A stretch of 35,812 nucleotides of DNA, from contig JADGEJ010000038.1 of assembly GCA_016744435.1 (NCBI GenBank), positions 1 to 35,812 on the forward strand, written 5' to 3'. Shown here piece after piece: positions 7,189 to 15,682 of this stretch; the first letter of the stretch is position 1, and each line of letters begins with the position of its first letter. Below the pieces are notes generated by a model. The model was not told where the DNA came from. It ran no database searches and saw only the letters and a list, made by a program, of their open reading frames with translations. The DNA is from Lentibacter sp. (GTDB lineage: Bacteria > Pseudomonadota > Alphaproteobacteria > Rhodobacterales > Rhodobacteraceae). Position numbers and translations under genes: made by a program.

Positions 7189-8043
7189 ATGAAGCCTGAC
7201 TTTAAGCCTGACAATGCCCCTCTCCAACAATCTGATTTGTTTGCTCAGGCACTCGGGCTCATGGGCCGCGAAGTCATCAAACTGTCCATGCCCCATGCTG
7301 AGGGCTTCGCTCTGCGCCGCCGCCCTTTTCCCGCGCTCTTGTCGCGCGGTCCGCGCTGGCACGCCACAGCCGATGTCACAGCCCAAGCCGAAAGCATAGG
7401 CCGCGCGGCCGAGCAAGGCGTGCGGCTTATCAATGCAGAATGCGCCAGCCATGCCGCCGCCCTTAGGCGTGCAGGTTTTCGCCAAATCCTGACAGCGGCC
7501 CATATCGCCGAGCTTGATTTGACCCAGTCGTTAAAAACCCTGCGTGCAAGCGCAAAAGGCAAATGGCGCAACCGCCTTGTTACTGCCGAGGCCGGGCTGA
7601 GCAAGCGACGAAAGTTACTGCACCGCCCGCTTTCTCTGCCCCGTGATGCTTGGCTCCTTGAGGCCGAGGCGGCACAGCGCAAACGGCGGCGCTATCGGGC
7701 TTGGGCGCCCGAGCTTGTCCATGCCATGGCCTTGGCGCAGCCCGAAAGCCTGCGATTTTTCTCGCTGGAGGAGCACGGCAGGAGCATTGCTGCAATGTTG
7801 TTTGTGCAGCACGGCGCGCGCGCCAGCTATCACATCGGATGGTCTGGCCCGGCGGGGCGCGCGGCCAACGCGCACACCCTGCTCTTGTGGGCGGCGATGT
7901 CGGCGTTAAAGGCACGCGGCGTTCAGACACTAGAGCTTGGCAGCCTCGACACGGAAACCGCCCCGTCGCTTGCGCGTTTCAAACTCGGGTCTGGCGCTAA
8001 AGCGCGCGCTTTGGGTGGCACTTGGCTGCGCTTAAAGCCCTAG
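7189..8043 (+). CDS. GNAT/FemAB-like acyltransferase family protein
   Basis: This 284-residue protein looks like the FemAB-like branch of the GNAT superfamily: a central basic segment GKWRNRL followed by a helix rich in Arg and Lys (about 125-170), then the second acyltransferase half. The second half contains FFSLEEHGRSIAAMLFVQHG, YHIGWSG, an Ala-rich helix and a closing FKLGSGAKARALGGTWLR. Such proteins transfer acyl or aminoacyl groups from CoA or tRNA, but the substrate cannot be read here. The ribosome-binding site is weak. It runs towards the leftward hydrolase cluster and shares no evident pathway with its neighbours. Confidence 0.7.
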   Translation: MKPDFKPDNAPLQQSDLFAQALGLMGREVIKLSMPHAEGFALRRRPFPALLSRGPRWHATADVTAQAESIGRAAEQGVRLINAECASHAAALRRAGFRQILTAAHIAELDLTQSLKTLRASAKGKWRNRLVTAEAGLSKRRKLLHRPLSLPRDAWLLEAEAAQRKRRRYRAWAPELVHAMALAQPESLRFFSLEEHGRSIAAMLFVQHGARASYHIGWSGPAGRAANAHTLLLWAAMSALKARGVQTLELGSLDTETAPSLARFKLGSGAKARALGGTWLRLKP

Positions 8044-8107
8044 CAACGCGCGCCCTGTTAACGAATGAGGCAGCTCAAAATCGCCTCAAAACTGTATGTA
8101 CGCGTTA

Positions 8108-8155
8108 TGCATACATAGCTGCATACATAGCGGCATAGGTAGCTGCATACTGTAG
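8108..8155. repeat. 12-bp tandem repeat, four units
   Basis: Two exact copies of TGCATACATAGC (8108-8119, 8120-8131) are followed by GGCATAGGTAGC (8132-8143) and a degenerate TGCATACTGTAG (8144-8155). The array fills the middle of the gap between two convergent genes. It is AT-richer than its surroundings. Function unknown. Confidence 0.8.
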
Positions 8156-8199
8156 GCACGGCTGATTTTGCCCGCTTTGGCGAAAGTTAACGCGCGCGA

Positions 8200-8913
8200 T
8201 CAATCGCGCAAAACAAAGGGTTGCGACAGCCATTCTGTCAGCAAACCGTTCACCACTTCAGGCGCTTCAAGTGTCGGCACGTGCCCTGCTGTCTCGACGA
8301 TACTGAGCTTCGCATAGGGGATCAGCTCGGCCATGAACTCGTGCCGCTTTGGCGGTGTCAAACCGTCATGTGCACCGCACATCACCAAAGCAGGTACGCG
8401 ACACTTGCGCAGCACTGCCTGCTGGTCGCGACGCCGCTGTAACGCTCTGATTTGGCGCATAAAAACTTCCGGCCCAAGGCTCTCCGCCATTTCCTGCATA
8501 CGTGCAAGAACGGCCATGCGCCCCGGCCCCGGCGCGAGAAACTCAGGCTTCAGAAACCCGCGAATCATGTCCATCATCCGGCCAGATTTGATGCCAACAA
8601 TCATCGGTTCATAGGCAGCAGCGCTCTGCGGCGTTTCGGCCAGCGGGTTGGTATCCATCAAGCAAATGCGCGTCACACGCTCAGGCGCACGTCGCAGGAT
8701 TTCCATCGCGATAATCCCGCCCATCGACAGGCCAGCAAGCGCGAATTTATGCGGCGATTCCATAAGGATAGTCGAGGCGATCTCCTCAATCCTCTCCCCA
8801 CGCGTAGCACAAGCGATCATCACATTACGCTCTTGAGAGAAATGTTCGACCTGATGCTCAAACAATCGCACATCGCACATCATCCCGGGAATAAACAGAA
8901 GGGGTTCCGTCAT
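8200..8913 (-). CDS. Alpha/beta-fold hydrolase
   Basis: The 237-residue protein is a compact alpha/beta hydrolase: oxyanion region FIPGMMCD near the N terminus, nucleophile elbow GLSMGG with Ser63, acid in GAHDGLTPP and His in ETAGHVPTLE. The family covers esterases, lactonases and C-C hydrolases; the substrate is unclear. It may start at GTG 8916 instead of ATG 8913; AAGG upstream fits both. It is the last gene of a leftward run with the M15-like, VOC and ABHD10-like genes, with 56 bases separating it from the M15-like gene. A signal peptide is absent, so it is cytoplasmic. Confidence 0.85.
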   Translation of the reverse strand: MTEPLLFIPGMMCDVRLFEHQVEHFSQERNVMIACATRGERIEEIASTILMESPHKFALAGLSMGGIIAMEILRRAPERVTRICLMDTNPLAETPQSAAAYEPMIVGIKSGRMMDMIRGFLKPEFLAPGPGRMAVLARMQEMAESLGPEVFMRQIRALQRRRDQQAVLRKCRVPALVMCGAHDGLTPPKRHEFMAELIPYAKLSIVETAGHVPTLEAPEVVNGLLTEWLSQPFVLRD

Positions 8914-8969
8914 CACTCACACGCCTTTTTGACTGCCTCACTCCCAACCTCGCACACAGCGCTGCGGCG

Positions 8970-9608
8970 TCAACCGCCGAATAAGCATAAGCCCCGGAAA
9001 ACCGGAAAATCGGCATAACGCTGCTGCCTTTCAACGAGGCTTTCGGGCGGGTCTTCACCACGCCGTACCAATGTTCCACGCGGGGCCATGTAGCTTGAAA
9101 TCATCCGCCAAGGCGTGGGGCGCCAACTGATGTTAAAAGCACAGAGCTTGGGGAAAAACCAAAGCTCTGAATACGGTAAATGATCATGGATCCAATAGGC
9201 TAAGTCTCTCCAATCACGTCCTTTTTCGTATTGTTCCGCGAACCATGGAAGCGCGATCGAGGCACCCGCAATGGCCTCCTCGCCGGTGCCCCTGTCCCAG
9301 ATGTGGCACTCTTGCGGGTAGTCATTGCGCGCACAATTCAGGCGATTTTCGTTGCCAAAGGTGTTGAGGCTTGCCGAACGATAGCCCGAGCGTACAGCGA
9401 CACGACCAAACGTCTCTTCAAGTGGATCAAGCAGTGCTTCGCAAAAGGCACGCCCATTGGCGAGCGTCAGGTCCGGATCATCAGGAATGTTCTGCAACCT
9501 ATGGAAATTTGCGATCTCAGAGTAAAGAAACTCGCGCATGTAAAAGTACTTTGAAAGCCTCTGGCGCCCTAAGGTTTCAAGGCTCCACATGCTTTGCGGT
9601 ATGCGCAT
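8970..9608 (-). CDS. Peptidase M15-like fold protein with altered metal site
   Basis: The 212-residue protein resembles the D-Ala-D-Ala carboxypeptidase-like M15 fold: MREFLYSEIANFHRL, a helix ending LLDPLEETFGRVAVRSGYRSASLN (about 59-82), then HIWD at 102-105. The classical zinc motif (SxHxxGxAxD) is not intact, and the final metal-binding strand reads AFNISW rather than a His-containing FxHVD, so activity as a zinc peptidase is doubtful. No signal peptide is visible, which also argues against cell-wall hydrolysis. The start is set by a TGATG overlap with the upstream VOC gene; a TTG at 9626 would add six residues. The M15 link rests on pattern recall. Confidence 0.6.
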   Translation of the reverse strand: MRIPQSMWSLETLGRQRLSKYFYMREFLYSEIANFHRLQNIPDDPDLTLANGRAFCEALLDPLEETFGRVAVRSGYRSASLNTFGNENRLNCARNDYPQECHIWDRGTGEEAIAGASIALPWFAEQYEKGRDWRDLAYWIHDHLPYSELWFFPKLCAFNISWRPTPWRMISSYMAPRGTLVRRGEDPPESLVERQQRYADFPVFRGLCLFGG

Positions 9609-10036
9609 CAGCCGTAGCCATTCCAACGAAAAGCGCCTTCGTCTGACAGCGGTGAGAACGGGTTATGCGCGATCTCCCAAATGTGGCCGTCCGGGTCAGC
9701 GAAATAGCCGTGGTGCCCGCCCCAAAACACGTCGGAGGCCTCTTTCAGGATGCGAGCACCCGCGGCTCTGGCGACGTCGATCAATGCCGCAACTTCTTGT
9801 TTTTCAGAGACATTATATCCGAGTGTCATCGCCCCGCGGCCCAGATCAGCCTCTCTAATGCCGATGTCTTCAGCCAGTTTCGCGCGCGGATAAAGCCCGA
9901 GTGTTTGCCCGATCAGATCAAATGCGACAACGCCATCATCTGTCTTAACCCGTGCCCAACCAAGAGCCTCGTAAAAGGCCGCCGAGCGCCCCATATCGCT
10001 GACTGCCAATGTGATAAGGGAAACCCGCTGCTGCAT
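9608..10036 (-). CDS. VOC (glyoxalase/bleomycin resistance) family protein
   Basis: This 142-residue protein shows the two beta-alpha-beta-beta-beta modules of the vicinal-oxygen-chelate fold: VSLITLAVSDMGRSAAFYEALGW at the N terminus and, in the second half, GYFADPDGHIWEIAHNPF, where Glu is the usual metal ligand. Family members include glyoxalases, dioxygenases and antibiotic-binding proteins; this one lies outside the GloA subgroup, so a specific reaction cannot be given. Its stop overlaps the start of the M15-like gene (TGATG), which points to translational coupling. The ABHD10-like gene lies 45 bases upstream. Confidence 0.85.
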   Translation of the reverse strand: MQQRVSLITLAVSDMGRSAAFYEALGWARVKTDDGVVAFDLIGQTLGLYPRAKLAEDIGIREADLGRGAMTLGYNVSEKQEVAALIDVARAAGARILKEASDVFWGGHHGYFADPDGHIWEIAHNPFSPLSDEGAFRWNGYG

Positions 10037-10081
10037 ACTACTAGCCTTTGATTTGGTTCAAATTCATAAATACCGCTGCTC

Positions 10082-10831
10082 TCATGAACCCACCATAACC
10101 TCTGTCACAGCCTCTTCAATGAGCTTCAGGCAAGCCTCGTCAGAAAAGCGGTGGTCTGCGTCCTTGACCAGATTGAGCCGCATATCAGGGCCTTGTGCGT
10201 GCTCTAAAAGTTGCACCGCAGTGGCCACACTGACGGCCGTGTCAGCAGTGCCTTGCAAACACCGCACGGGAAAAGGAAGATCAAGCCTATCGCGCAAAAC
10301 CAAATTGTTACGCCCATCAACGATCATCTTTTTGGTGATAATATAAGGCTCCATATAGTCTGACGGCAGTTCGACATGGCCCATAGCTTCAAGCGCGGCC
10401 TTCTGCTCATCGGTAAAGCTCGCCCAATAGCCGTCTTCGGTAAAGTCAGGCGCGGCTGCAATGGTCACAAGCCCTGCGATGCGTTCAGGCATAACGCGGG
10501 CAAGCAAGAGCGCCTGCCAGCCGCCCATGGAGCTGCCAACAACCAAAACAGGCCCATCCGTGAGCGCATTCACAACCGCAAGAGTGTCTTCATGCCAGTC
10601 GCCGATACAGCCCTCTTCAAACGTGCCAGAGCTTTCGCCATGGCCGGAATAGTCAAACCGCAGGAAGGCGCGGCCCTGCGCCTTTGCCCATGCCTCAAGG
10701 TGCACAGCCTTGGTGCCCTCCATGTCTGACTTGAGCCCACCGCAAAACACGATGCAGGGCCCCTGCCCGCCGTGCTTGTGGTAAGCGATCCGCCGCCCCT
10801 GTGGCGTGTCAAAATGGTGTGCATGGCTCAT
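10082..10831 (-). CDS. ABHD10-like alpha/beta hydrolase
   Basis: The 249-residue protein has the alpha/beta-hydrolase core with FCGGLKSDMEGTKA, FLRFDYSGHGES and nucleophile elbow GSSMGGW (Ser101), Asp in TADTAVS and His in DADHRFS. The SDMEGTKA and FDYSGHG segments recall mitochondrial ABHD10, a thioesterase and deglucuronidase, whose bacterial relatives are common in alphaproteobacteria. The start at 10831 has AAGGGGG 8 bases upstream; an in-frame ATG at 11020 would run across the thrS promoter and start, and is rejected. Probably first gene of the leftward run; it is divergent from thrS. Confidence 0.85.
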   Translation of the reverse strand: MSHAHHFDTPQGRRIAYHKHGGQGPCIVFCGGLKSDMEGTKAVHLEAWAKAQGRAFLRFDYSGHGESSGTFEEGCIGDWHEDTLAVVNALTDGPVLVVGSSMGGWQALLLARVMPERIAGLVTIAAAPDFTEDGYWASFTDEQKAALEAMGHVELPSDYMEPYIITKKMIVDGRNNLVLRDRLDLPFPVRCLQGTADTAVSVATAVQLLEHAQGPDMRLNLVKDADHRFSDEACLKLIEEAVTEVMVGS

Positions 10832-10985
10832 GCTGTTCCCCCTTGTGAGAGCGCCAGTTTGCAACAGGCCAAGAAGCCCCACAAGCCCCCGCTTGACTTG
10901 CCTCACCCAAAGGCGCAAAACGCTCGCGAACCATACCCGCAACCGGGCGCTTTTGTAGGCGCCAAACTGACGAGGAGCTAGGCCC

Positions 10986-12932
10986 ATGAGCCAGATTTCC
11001 CTTACCCTTCCTGACGGCAATTCACGCAGCTATGAGGCTGGCGTCACGCCTGCTGACGTGGCTGCTGACATTTCAAGCAGCCTGCGCAAAAAGGCCATTT
11101 CCGCTACTGTCAATGGCCAGCACTGGGACTTGCAATGGCCCATTGAAGCAGACGCCGACATCGCGCTGCACACCCTCAAAGACGAAGAGCAAGCCAACGA
11201 GCTGATCCGCCACGACTTTGCCCATGTCATGGCCCGCGCCGTGCAAGAGCTGTGGCCTGACGTAAAGGTGACAATCGGACCAGTTATCGCCAATGGTTGG
11301 TACTATGACTTTGATCGCAAAGACCCGTTCACGCCAGAGGACCTCTCGCTCATCGAAAAGAAGATGAAAGAAATCATCAACTTGCGTGATGAAGTGCGCA
11401 CCGAAATTTGGCCACGCGACAAAGCGGTTCAGTTTTACAAGGACAACAACGAGCCCTTCAAAGTCGAGCTGATCGACGCCATCCCCGGCGACGAGCCTCT
11501 GCGCATGTATTGGCACGGTGACTGGCAAGACTTGTGCCGTGGCCCACACCTGCAGCACACCGGACAGCTGCCCGCTGACGCCTTCAAACTGATGAGCGTC
11601 GCGGGTGCTTACTGGCGCGGCGACAGTGATCGCGAGATGCTGCAGCGCATCTACGGCGTGGCCTTTACGGGCAAGGAAAAGCTCAAAGCCCACCTCAACA
11701 TGCTTGAGGAAGCCGCCAAGCGCGACCACCGCAAACTTGGCCGCGAAATGGACTTGTTCCATATGCAAGAAGAGGCGCCAGGCCAGATTTTCTGGCACCC
11801 GAACGGCTGGAAGATCTATACAACTTTGCAAGACTATATGCGCCGTCAGCAAACGCGAGGTGGCTATGTCGAAGTCAACACACCACAGGTTGTGAACCGC
11901 AAGCTCTGGGAAGCCTCGGGCCACTGGGAAACCTACCAGGAAAACATGTTCATTGTCGAAGTCGACGAAGACCATGCCCGCGAAAAGACAATCAACGCGC
12001 TCAAGCCTATGAACTGCCCCTGCCACATTCAGGTTTTCAACCAGGGCCTCAAAAGCTACCGCGATCTGCCCCTGCGCATGGCCGAGTTCGGCTCGTGCAA
12101 CCGCTATGAGCCCTCAGGCGCCCTGCACGGCATTATGCGTGTGCGCGGCTTCACTCAGGATGACGGGCACATTTTCTGCACTGAAGATCAGATCGTTGAT
12201 GAAACTGCCAAGTTCATCAATTTCCTCGCTGCGGTATATTCTGATCTTGGCTTCGATGACTGGACAATCAAGCTGTCTACCCGGCCAGAAAAGCGGATCG
12301 GGACAGAAGAAACCTGGGACAAACTCGAAGCCGCATTGGGCGACGCTTGTAACGCTGCGGGGCATGAGTATGAGTTGCTGCCCGGTGAAGGCGCGTTTTA
12401 TGGGCCTAAGCTCGAGTTCACCCTCACTGATGCTATCGGGCGTGAATGGCAGTGTGGCACGCTGCAAGTTGACAGCAACATGCCCGAGCGCCTGAATGCC
12501 AGCTATATCGGCGCAGATGGCGACAAGCACCTGCCCTATATGCTGCACCGCGCCACGCTTGGCTCATTCGAGCGTTTCATCGGCATCCTGATCGAAGAAC
12601 ACGCAGGCAAGCTGCCGTTCTGGCTTGCTCCACGCCAAGTTGTTGTCGCGACGATTATTTCTGATGCTGACGATTTTGCCCATGAAGTTGTCGCCGCATT
12701 GCAAGCCGCAGGCGTGCGCGCCGAGGCCGACACCCGCAACGAGAAGATCAACTACAAAGTTCGCGAACACTCGCTTGGCAAGGTCCCCGTGATCCTTGCC
12801 ATCGGCCACCGCGAAGTTGAAGAGCGCACGCTCACTGTCCGCCGCCTTGGCGAAAAACAGACAAGTGTTACAAGTTTCGAGGATATCGTGAGTGAGTTGA
12901 CAAAAGCAGCGACGCCGCCTGACCTTTTGTAA
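10986..12932 (+). CDS. thrS: Threonyl-tRNA synthetase
   Basis: ThrRS charges tRNA-Thr. The 648-residue protein has all domains in order: TGS (1-62), the editing domain with HxxxH (His76, His80) and CRGPH (Cys184, His188), the class II catalytic core with the zinc ligand Cys344 in MNCPCHI and His395 in [11 protein letters not shown], and the C-terminal anticodon-binding domain (about 545-640). These residues correspond to the editing and zinc ligands of the E. coli enzyme. MNCPCH has Cys where E. coli has Gly, next to the zinc ligand. GAGGAG precedes the ATG. A strong terminator follows. Confidence 0.98.
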   Translation: MSQISLTLPDGNSRSYEAGVTPADVAADISSSLRKKAISATVNGQHWDLQWPIEADADIALHTLKDEEQANELIRHDFAHVMARAVQELWPDVKVTIGPVIANGWYYDFDRKDPFTPEDLSLIEKKMKEIINLRDEVRTEIWPRDKAVQFYKDNNEPFKVELIDAIPGDEPLRMYWHGDWQDLCRGPHLQHTGQLPADAFKLMSVAGAYWRGDSDREMLQRIYGVAFTGKEKLKAHLNMLEEAAKRDHRKLGREMDLFHMQEEAPGQIFWHPNGWKIYTTLQDYMRRQQTRGGYVEVNTPQVVNRKLWEASGHWETYQENMFIVEVDEDHAREKTINALKPMNCPCHIQVFNQGLKSYRDLPLRMAEFGSCNRYEPSGALHGIMRVRGFTQDDGHIFCTEDQIVDETAKFINFLAAVYSDLGFDDWTIKLSTRPEKRIGTEETWDKLEAALGDACNAAGHEYELLPGEGAFYGPKLEFTLTDAIGREWQCGTLQVDSNMPERLNASYIGADGDKHLPYMLHRATLGSFERFIGILIEEHAGKLPFWLAPRQVVVATIISDADDFAHEVVAALQAAGVRAEADTRNEKINYKVREHSLGKVPVILAIGHREVEERTLTVRRLGEKQTSVTSFEDIVSELTKAATPPDLL

Positions 12933-12949
12933 CATTTGAACCTTATGCC

Positions 12950-12982
12950 AAAAGCGGGCGCACCATAAATGCGCCCGCTTTT
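12950..12982 (+). terminator. thrS intrinsic terminator
   Basis: AAAAGCGGGCGC (12950-12961) pairs perfectly with GCGCCCGCTTTT (12971-12982) around a 9-base loop; the stem ends in TTTT and is followed by GCAATTTTT. It lies 17 bases past the thrS stop. Confidence 0.9.
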
Positions 12983-13101
12983 GCAATTTTTCGGCCAGTT
13001 TCAGCCCCAAAAGTCACGAAAAAGCTGGTTAGCGCTCGCGATCGCGTGAAGCACGCGGCCGTGAATAGCCAGCGCGCCTACTTTCTCTCTAGTGTTGGAT
13101 C

Positions 13102-13116
13102 ACCGCACAACGCGGT
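13102..13116. promoter_or_regulatory. Inverted repeat in the bufferin operon control region
   Basis: ACCGC-N5-GCGGT lies 28 bases upstream of the bufA start. It overlaps the likely promoter zone (TTGGAT at 13095-13100, CGATTT at 13118-13123, 17 bases apart). It could be an operator or part of an extracytoplasmic-function sigma promoter. Homologous operons in Caulobacter are under ECF sigma factor SigF, but I do not see its published box here. Confidence 0.3.
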
Positions 13117-13144
13117 CCGATTTTAACATTCAAGGGAGTTCCCA

Positions 13145-13447
13145 ATGTCTAAGATGATGAAAACAGTTGCCGTAGCAGGCGCAGTTGCAGCCGCCCTCAG
13201 CGCCCACGCCACAACAGCCGTTGCCGCAGAAAAAGAGAAATGCTTCGGTGTTTCCATGGCTGGCAAAAACGATTGTGCAGCAGGCCCAGGCACGACATGC
13301 GCCGGCACCTCAAAGGTTGACTACCAAGGCAATGCCTGGACACTCGTTGACAAAGGCACATGCATGGAAATGGCGCTTCCAGCCGCAGATGACGGTATGA
13401 TGCGCAAAGGCTCGCTTGAAGCTCTTGATCGCGACTTGCCAGCATAA
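13145..13447 (+). CDS. bufA: DUF2282 bufferin-type RiPP precursor (BufA/GigA)
   Basis: The 100-residue product has a signal peptide (residues 1-27, cleavage after AVA) and a short mature part with four cysteines at 33, 44, 52 and 73 in the DUF2282 pattern: EKCFGV, KNDCAAG, TCAGTS and [11 protein letters not shown]2282 proteins are bufferins, ribosomally made peptides whose cysteines are modified by a DUF692/DUF2063 pair. They bind copper in the periplasm and buffer metal stress (shown in Caulobacter; known as gold-induced gigA in Legionella). The signal peptide doubles as leader. GGGAG lies upstream of the ATG. First of four genes; the hairpin just after it probably keeps precursor mRNA in excess. 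Confidence 0.9.
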   Translation: MSKMMKTVAVAGAVAAALSAHATTAVAAEKEKCFGVSMAGKNDCAAGPGTTCAGTSKVDYQGNAWTLVDKGTCMEMALPAADDGMMRKGSLEALDRDLPA

Positions 13448-13456
13448 GAACCTCTC

Positions 13457-13482
13457 GCAGGAGGGTCTTTGCGCCCTCCTGC
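13457..13482 (+). terminator. Intercistronic hairpin after bufA (partial terminator or mRNA stabiliser)
   Basis: GCAGGAGGG (13457-13465) pairs perfectly with CCCTCCTGC (13474-13482) around an 8-base loop, 9 bases past the bufA stop. The following sequence is pyrimidine-rich (TTCCCCTTCTC) but lacks a clean T run, so read-through into bufB is expected. Confidence 0.65.
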
Positions 13483-13504
13483 TTCCCCTTCTCGGAGCCT
13501 GTAA

Positions 13505-14365
13505 ATGTTTGACAAAAGCCCCCTTAAGGCTTTGCCTGCCGCCTCTGGCGTGGGCTACAAGCCGCAGCATTTCTCCGAAATAATGTCTGATGTCGCGCAG
13601 GCCATTTGCCCCGTCGGTTGGCTCGAAATTCACGCAGAAAACTATATGGGGCAAGGCGGGCGCCCGCTTGCTCAACTGCGCCACTTGTCCGAACATTTTC
13701 CCATTTCTGTGCACGGTGTCGGCCTGTCTATCGGTGGCGAAGGCCCGCTTGACGCCGATCACCTCGCGCGCCTCAAGCAGCTTTGCGACTGGCTTGAACC
13801 TGCCAGCTTTTCCGAGCATCTGGCTTGGTCGTCACATGAGAGCGCCTTTCTGAACGACCTGCTGCCGCTGCCTTACAACACAGCAACTCTCGCCCGCGTT
13901 GGTGAGCACATTGATACGCTGCAAAACACTCTCGGGCGGCAGATATTGCTTGAAAATCCGTCATCATATCTCGCCTTTGACACATCTGACATGAGCGAGA
14001 CCGACTTCCTCGCCGAGCTCGCGCAGCGCACGGGCTGTGGGCTGCTCTTGGATGTGAACAATGTTTTCGTGTCTGCCACCAATCTGGGCTACAGTCCGCA
14101 AGGCTATATTGACGATTTCCCTCTTGATAAGGTTGGAGAAATTCACCTTGGCGGCCACGATGAAGACATTAATGATGCAGGTCGCCCATTGCTCATTGAC
14201 AGTCATGGCTGCGAAGTCGTTGATCCTGTTTGGGCCCTGCTTGACCACACACTTGCCCGCTCAGGCCCGCGCCCTTTGCTGATCGAATGGGACAACGACG
14301 TGCCGGATTGGCCCGTTCTCGCCGCAGAGGCTAAGCGCGGCGCAGCCGCTCTGGTTGCGCTATGA
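13505..14365 (+). CDS. bufB: DUF692 (MNIO) family bufferin-modifying enzyme BufB
   Basis: DUF692 proteins are multinuclear non-heme iron oxidases with a TIM-barrel fold that modify cysteines in peptide precursors. The 286-residue protein shows the family's motifs in order: GVGYK near residue 15, EIHAENYM (41-48), [37 protein letters not shown] and a C-terminal LIEWD. The His, Glu, Asp and Asn residues in these motifs are the expected iron ligands. It shares a 4-base ATGA overlap with the DUF2063 gene, which encodes the partner that presents the precursor. It acts in the cytoplasm before export of BufA. Substrate assignment to the adjacent bufA follows from the operon. Confidence 0.92.
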   Translation: MFDKSPLKALPAASGVGYKPQHFSEIMSDVAQAICPVGWLEIHAENYMGQGGRPLAQLRHLSEHFPISVHGVGLSIGGEGPLDADHLARLKQLCDWLEPASFSEHLAWSSHESAFLNDLLPLPYNTATLARVGEHIDTLQNTLGRQILLENPSSYLAFDTSDMSETDFLAELAQRTGCGLLLDVNNVFVSATNLGYSPQGYIDDFPLDKVGEIHLGGHDEDINDAGRPLLIDSHGCEVVDPVWALLDHTLARSGPRPLLIEWDNDVPDWPVLAAEAKRGAAALVAL

Positions 14366-15117
14366 GCCAACTGCACTTCAAGCAGGCATTGCTTGACCCT
14401 TCGCTGCCAGCTCCCGCGGGCCTTCAAGATGGCCAGGGCAGCCCTGCCGGGCGCCATTTTGATGTCTATCGCAACAACGTAACCGTCTCGCTGATCGAGG
14501 CCTTACAAACTGGCTTTCCAGCCGTTTGCAAGCTGCTTGGCGAGGAGAATTTCACCAACCTCGCGCGCGATTACTTACGCGCTGAGCCGCCCACGTCACC
14601 GGTTATGATGTTCTATGGGAAGGGCTTTGCAGAGTTCGTGCAAGGCTTTGAACCGCTTGCAAAATTTGGCTACCTGCCCGACGTTGCGCGCTTTGAGATC
14701 CTACTGCGCGAGAGCTATCACGCCGCCGACGCTGACGTGATCACACCAGTTGCACTCGGAGCGATAGCACCCGAGCGCCTTGGAGGGGCGAAGTTGGTTT
14801 TGGCGCCCTCTACACGCTTGTTGCAATCGCCGTGGCCCGTGCTGTCATTCTGGCAATACGCATTGAAAGACGGCGCGCCACGGCCGAGCGCGCGGCCTGA
14901 AAGCGTGCTGATTACACGCCCAGAGTTTGACCCAACGCCGCAGTTACTGCCGGTTGGTGCAGGCGGCTTTGTGCGGGCACTCCAGCTTGGTAAAAACTTA
15001 GAGAAGGCCGCAGCTCAAGCCATTGAGAAAAATAAAAACTTCGAGCTATCCACAGCTTTATCCACATTGCTATCGGCACAGGCCATTACGCAAGTATCAC
15101 TTGAGGAAGACACATGA
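14362..15117 (+). CDS. bufC: DUF2063 family partner protein BufC
   Basis: The 251-residue protein carries the N-terminal DUF2063 domain: [40 protein letters not shown] and [21 protein letters not shown], within about residues 30-125. In bufferin and methanobactin-like systems this partner binds the precursor and delivers it to the DUF692 oxidase. The C-terminal half (about 130-250) is more variable. It overlaps the upstream bufB and the downstream DoxX gene by 4 bases each (ATGA), so the three should be made in fixed proportion. No own promoter is visible. Confidence 0.9.
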   Translation: MSQLHFKQALLDPSLPAPAGLQDGQGSPAGRHFDVYRNNVTVSLIEALQTGFPAVCKLLGEENFTNLARDYLRAEPPTSPVMMFYGKGFAEFVQGFEPLAKFGYLPDVARFEILLRESYHAADADVITPVALGAIAPERLGGAKLVLAPSTRLLQSPWPVLSFWQYALKDGAPRPSARPESVLITRPEFDPTPQLLPVGAGGFVRALQLGKNLEKAAAQAIEKNKNFELSTALSTLLSAQAITQVSLEEDT

Positions 15118-15668
15118 ATACTCTGTTATCGAAGTATAATTCCGTTTCAGGAAGTTTGGCACTCTCTGCGCAAGATGTCCTCCCGACACTGGCGAGGTTC
15201 GTCTTTGGCGCTGTTTTGTTGCTCTACTTTTGGATGTCTGGCCTCACCAAACTTGGCGAGGGCGTGTTTGGCTTCCTCAAACCGTCAACCGGAGCATATG
15301 CGCAAATCTTCCCCAAGGTTATGGAAGCCGTCGTCTACGACACGTCACAGCTCGGCTGGTTTCACTGGGCCGTCGTTGTTGGCGGCACTCTCGCCGAATT
15401 TGTGTTGCCATTGTTGATCGTGATCGGGCTTTTTACCCGCCTCGCCGCCCTCAGCATGATCGGGTTTATCATTGTGCAAAGCCTGACCGACCTGTTCGGC
15501 CATGGCGGGTTTGATCATCCTGACACCCTCGGGGCGTGGTTTGATCACGTCGCAGATGGCGCAATCCTTGACCAACGCTTGCTTTGGGTTTTCCCTTTGT
15601 GCACGCTGGTTATGTTGGGGGGCGGCTGGCTGTCGGTAGATCGCTTGTTTAACCGCTCTAGCAGTTAA
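15114..15668 (+). CDS. DoxX family membrane protein (GigD-like)
   Basis: The 184-residue protein has four predicted membrane segments (about 25-47, 80-105, 110-130 and 152-172) with the DoxX signature ARFVFGAVLLLYFWMSGLTKL and a GGTLAEFVLPLLIVIGLFTR stretch. DoxX proteins are inner-membrane proteins associated with redox and thiol stress. A DoxX gene ends the gig operon in Legionella and many bufferin operons, where its role is not settled; electron transfer for the oxidase or help with metal or thiol handling are both possible. It overlaps bufC by 4 bases and ends 14 bases before an opposing gene. No terminator is evident. Confidence 0.88.
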   Translation: MNTLLSKYNSVSGSLALSAQDVLPTLARFVFGAVLLLYFWMSGLTKLGEGVFGFLKPSTGAYAQIFPKVMEAVVYDTSQLGWFHWAVVVGGTLAEFVLPLLIVIGLFTRLAALSMIGFIIVQSLTDLFGHGGFDHPDTLGAWFDHVADGAILDQRLLWVFPLCTLVMLGGGWLSVDRLFNRSSS

Positions 15669-15682
15669 CACCGCCCAGGCGC

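Noticed and set aside
8108-8155. Short tandem repeats considered as a CRISPR array.
   Set aside because: Units are 12 bases with no spacers, and no cas gene is present. The same applies to the 10-bp repeats at 26316-26345.
10832-11020. N-terminal extension of the ABHD10-like hydrolase to an ATG at 11020.
   Set aside because: It would overlap the thrS start on the other strand, is rich in Arg/Leu without family match, and the internal ATG at 10831 has a strong ribosome-binding site.
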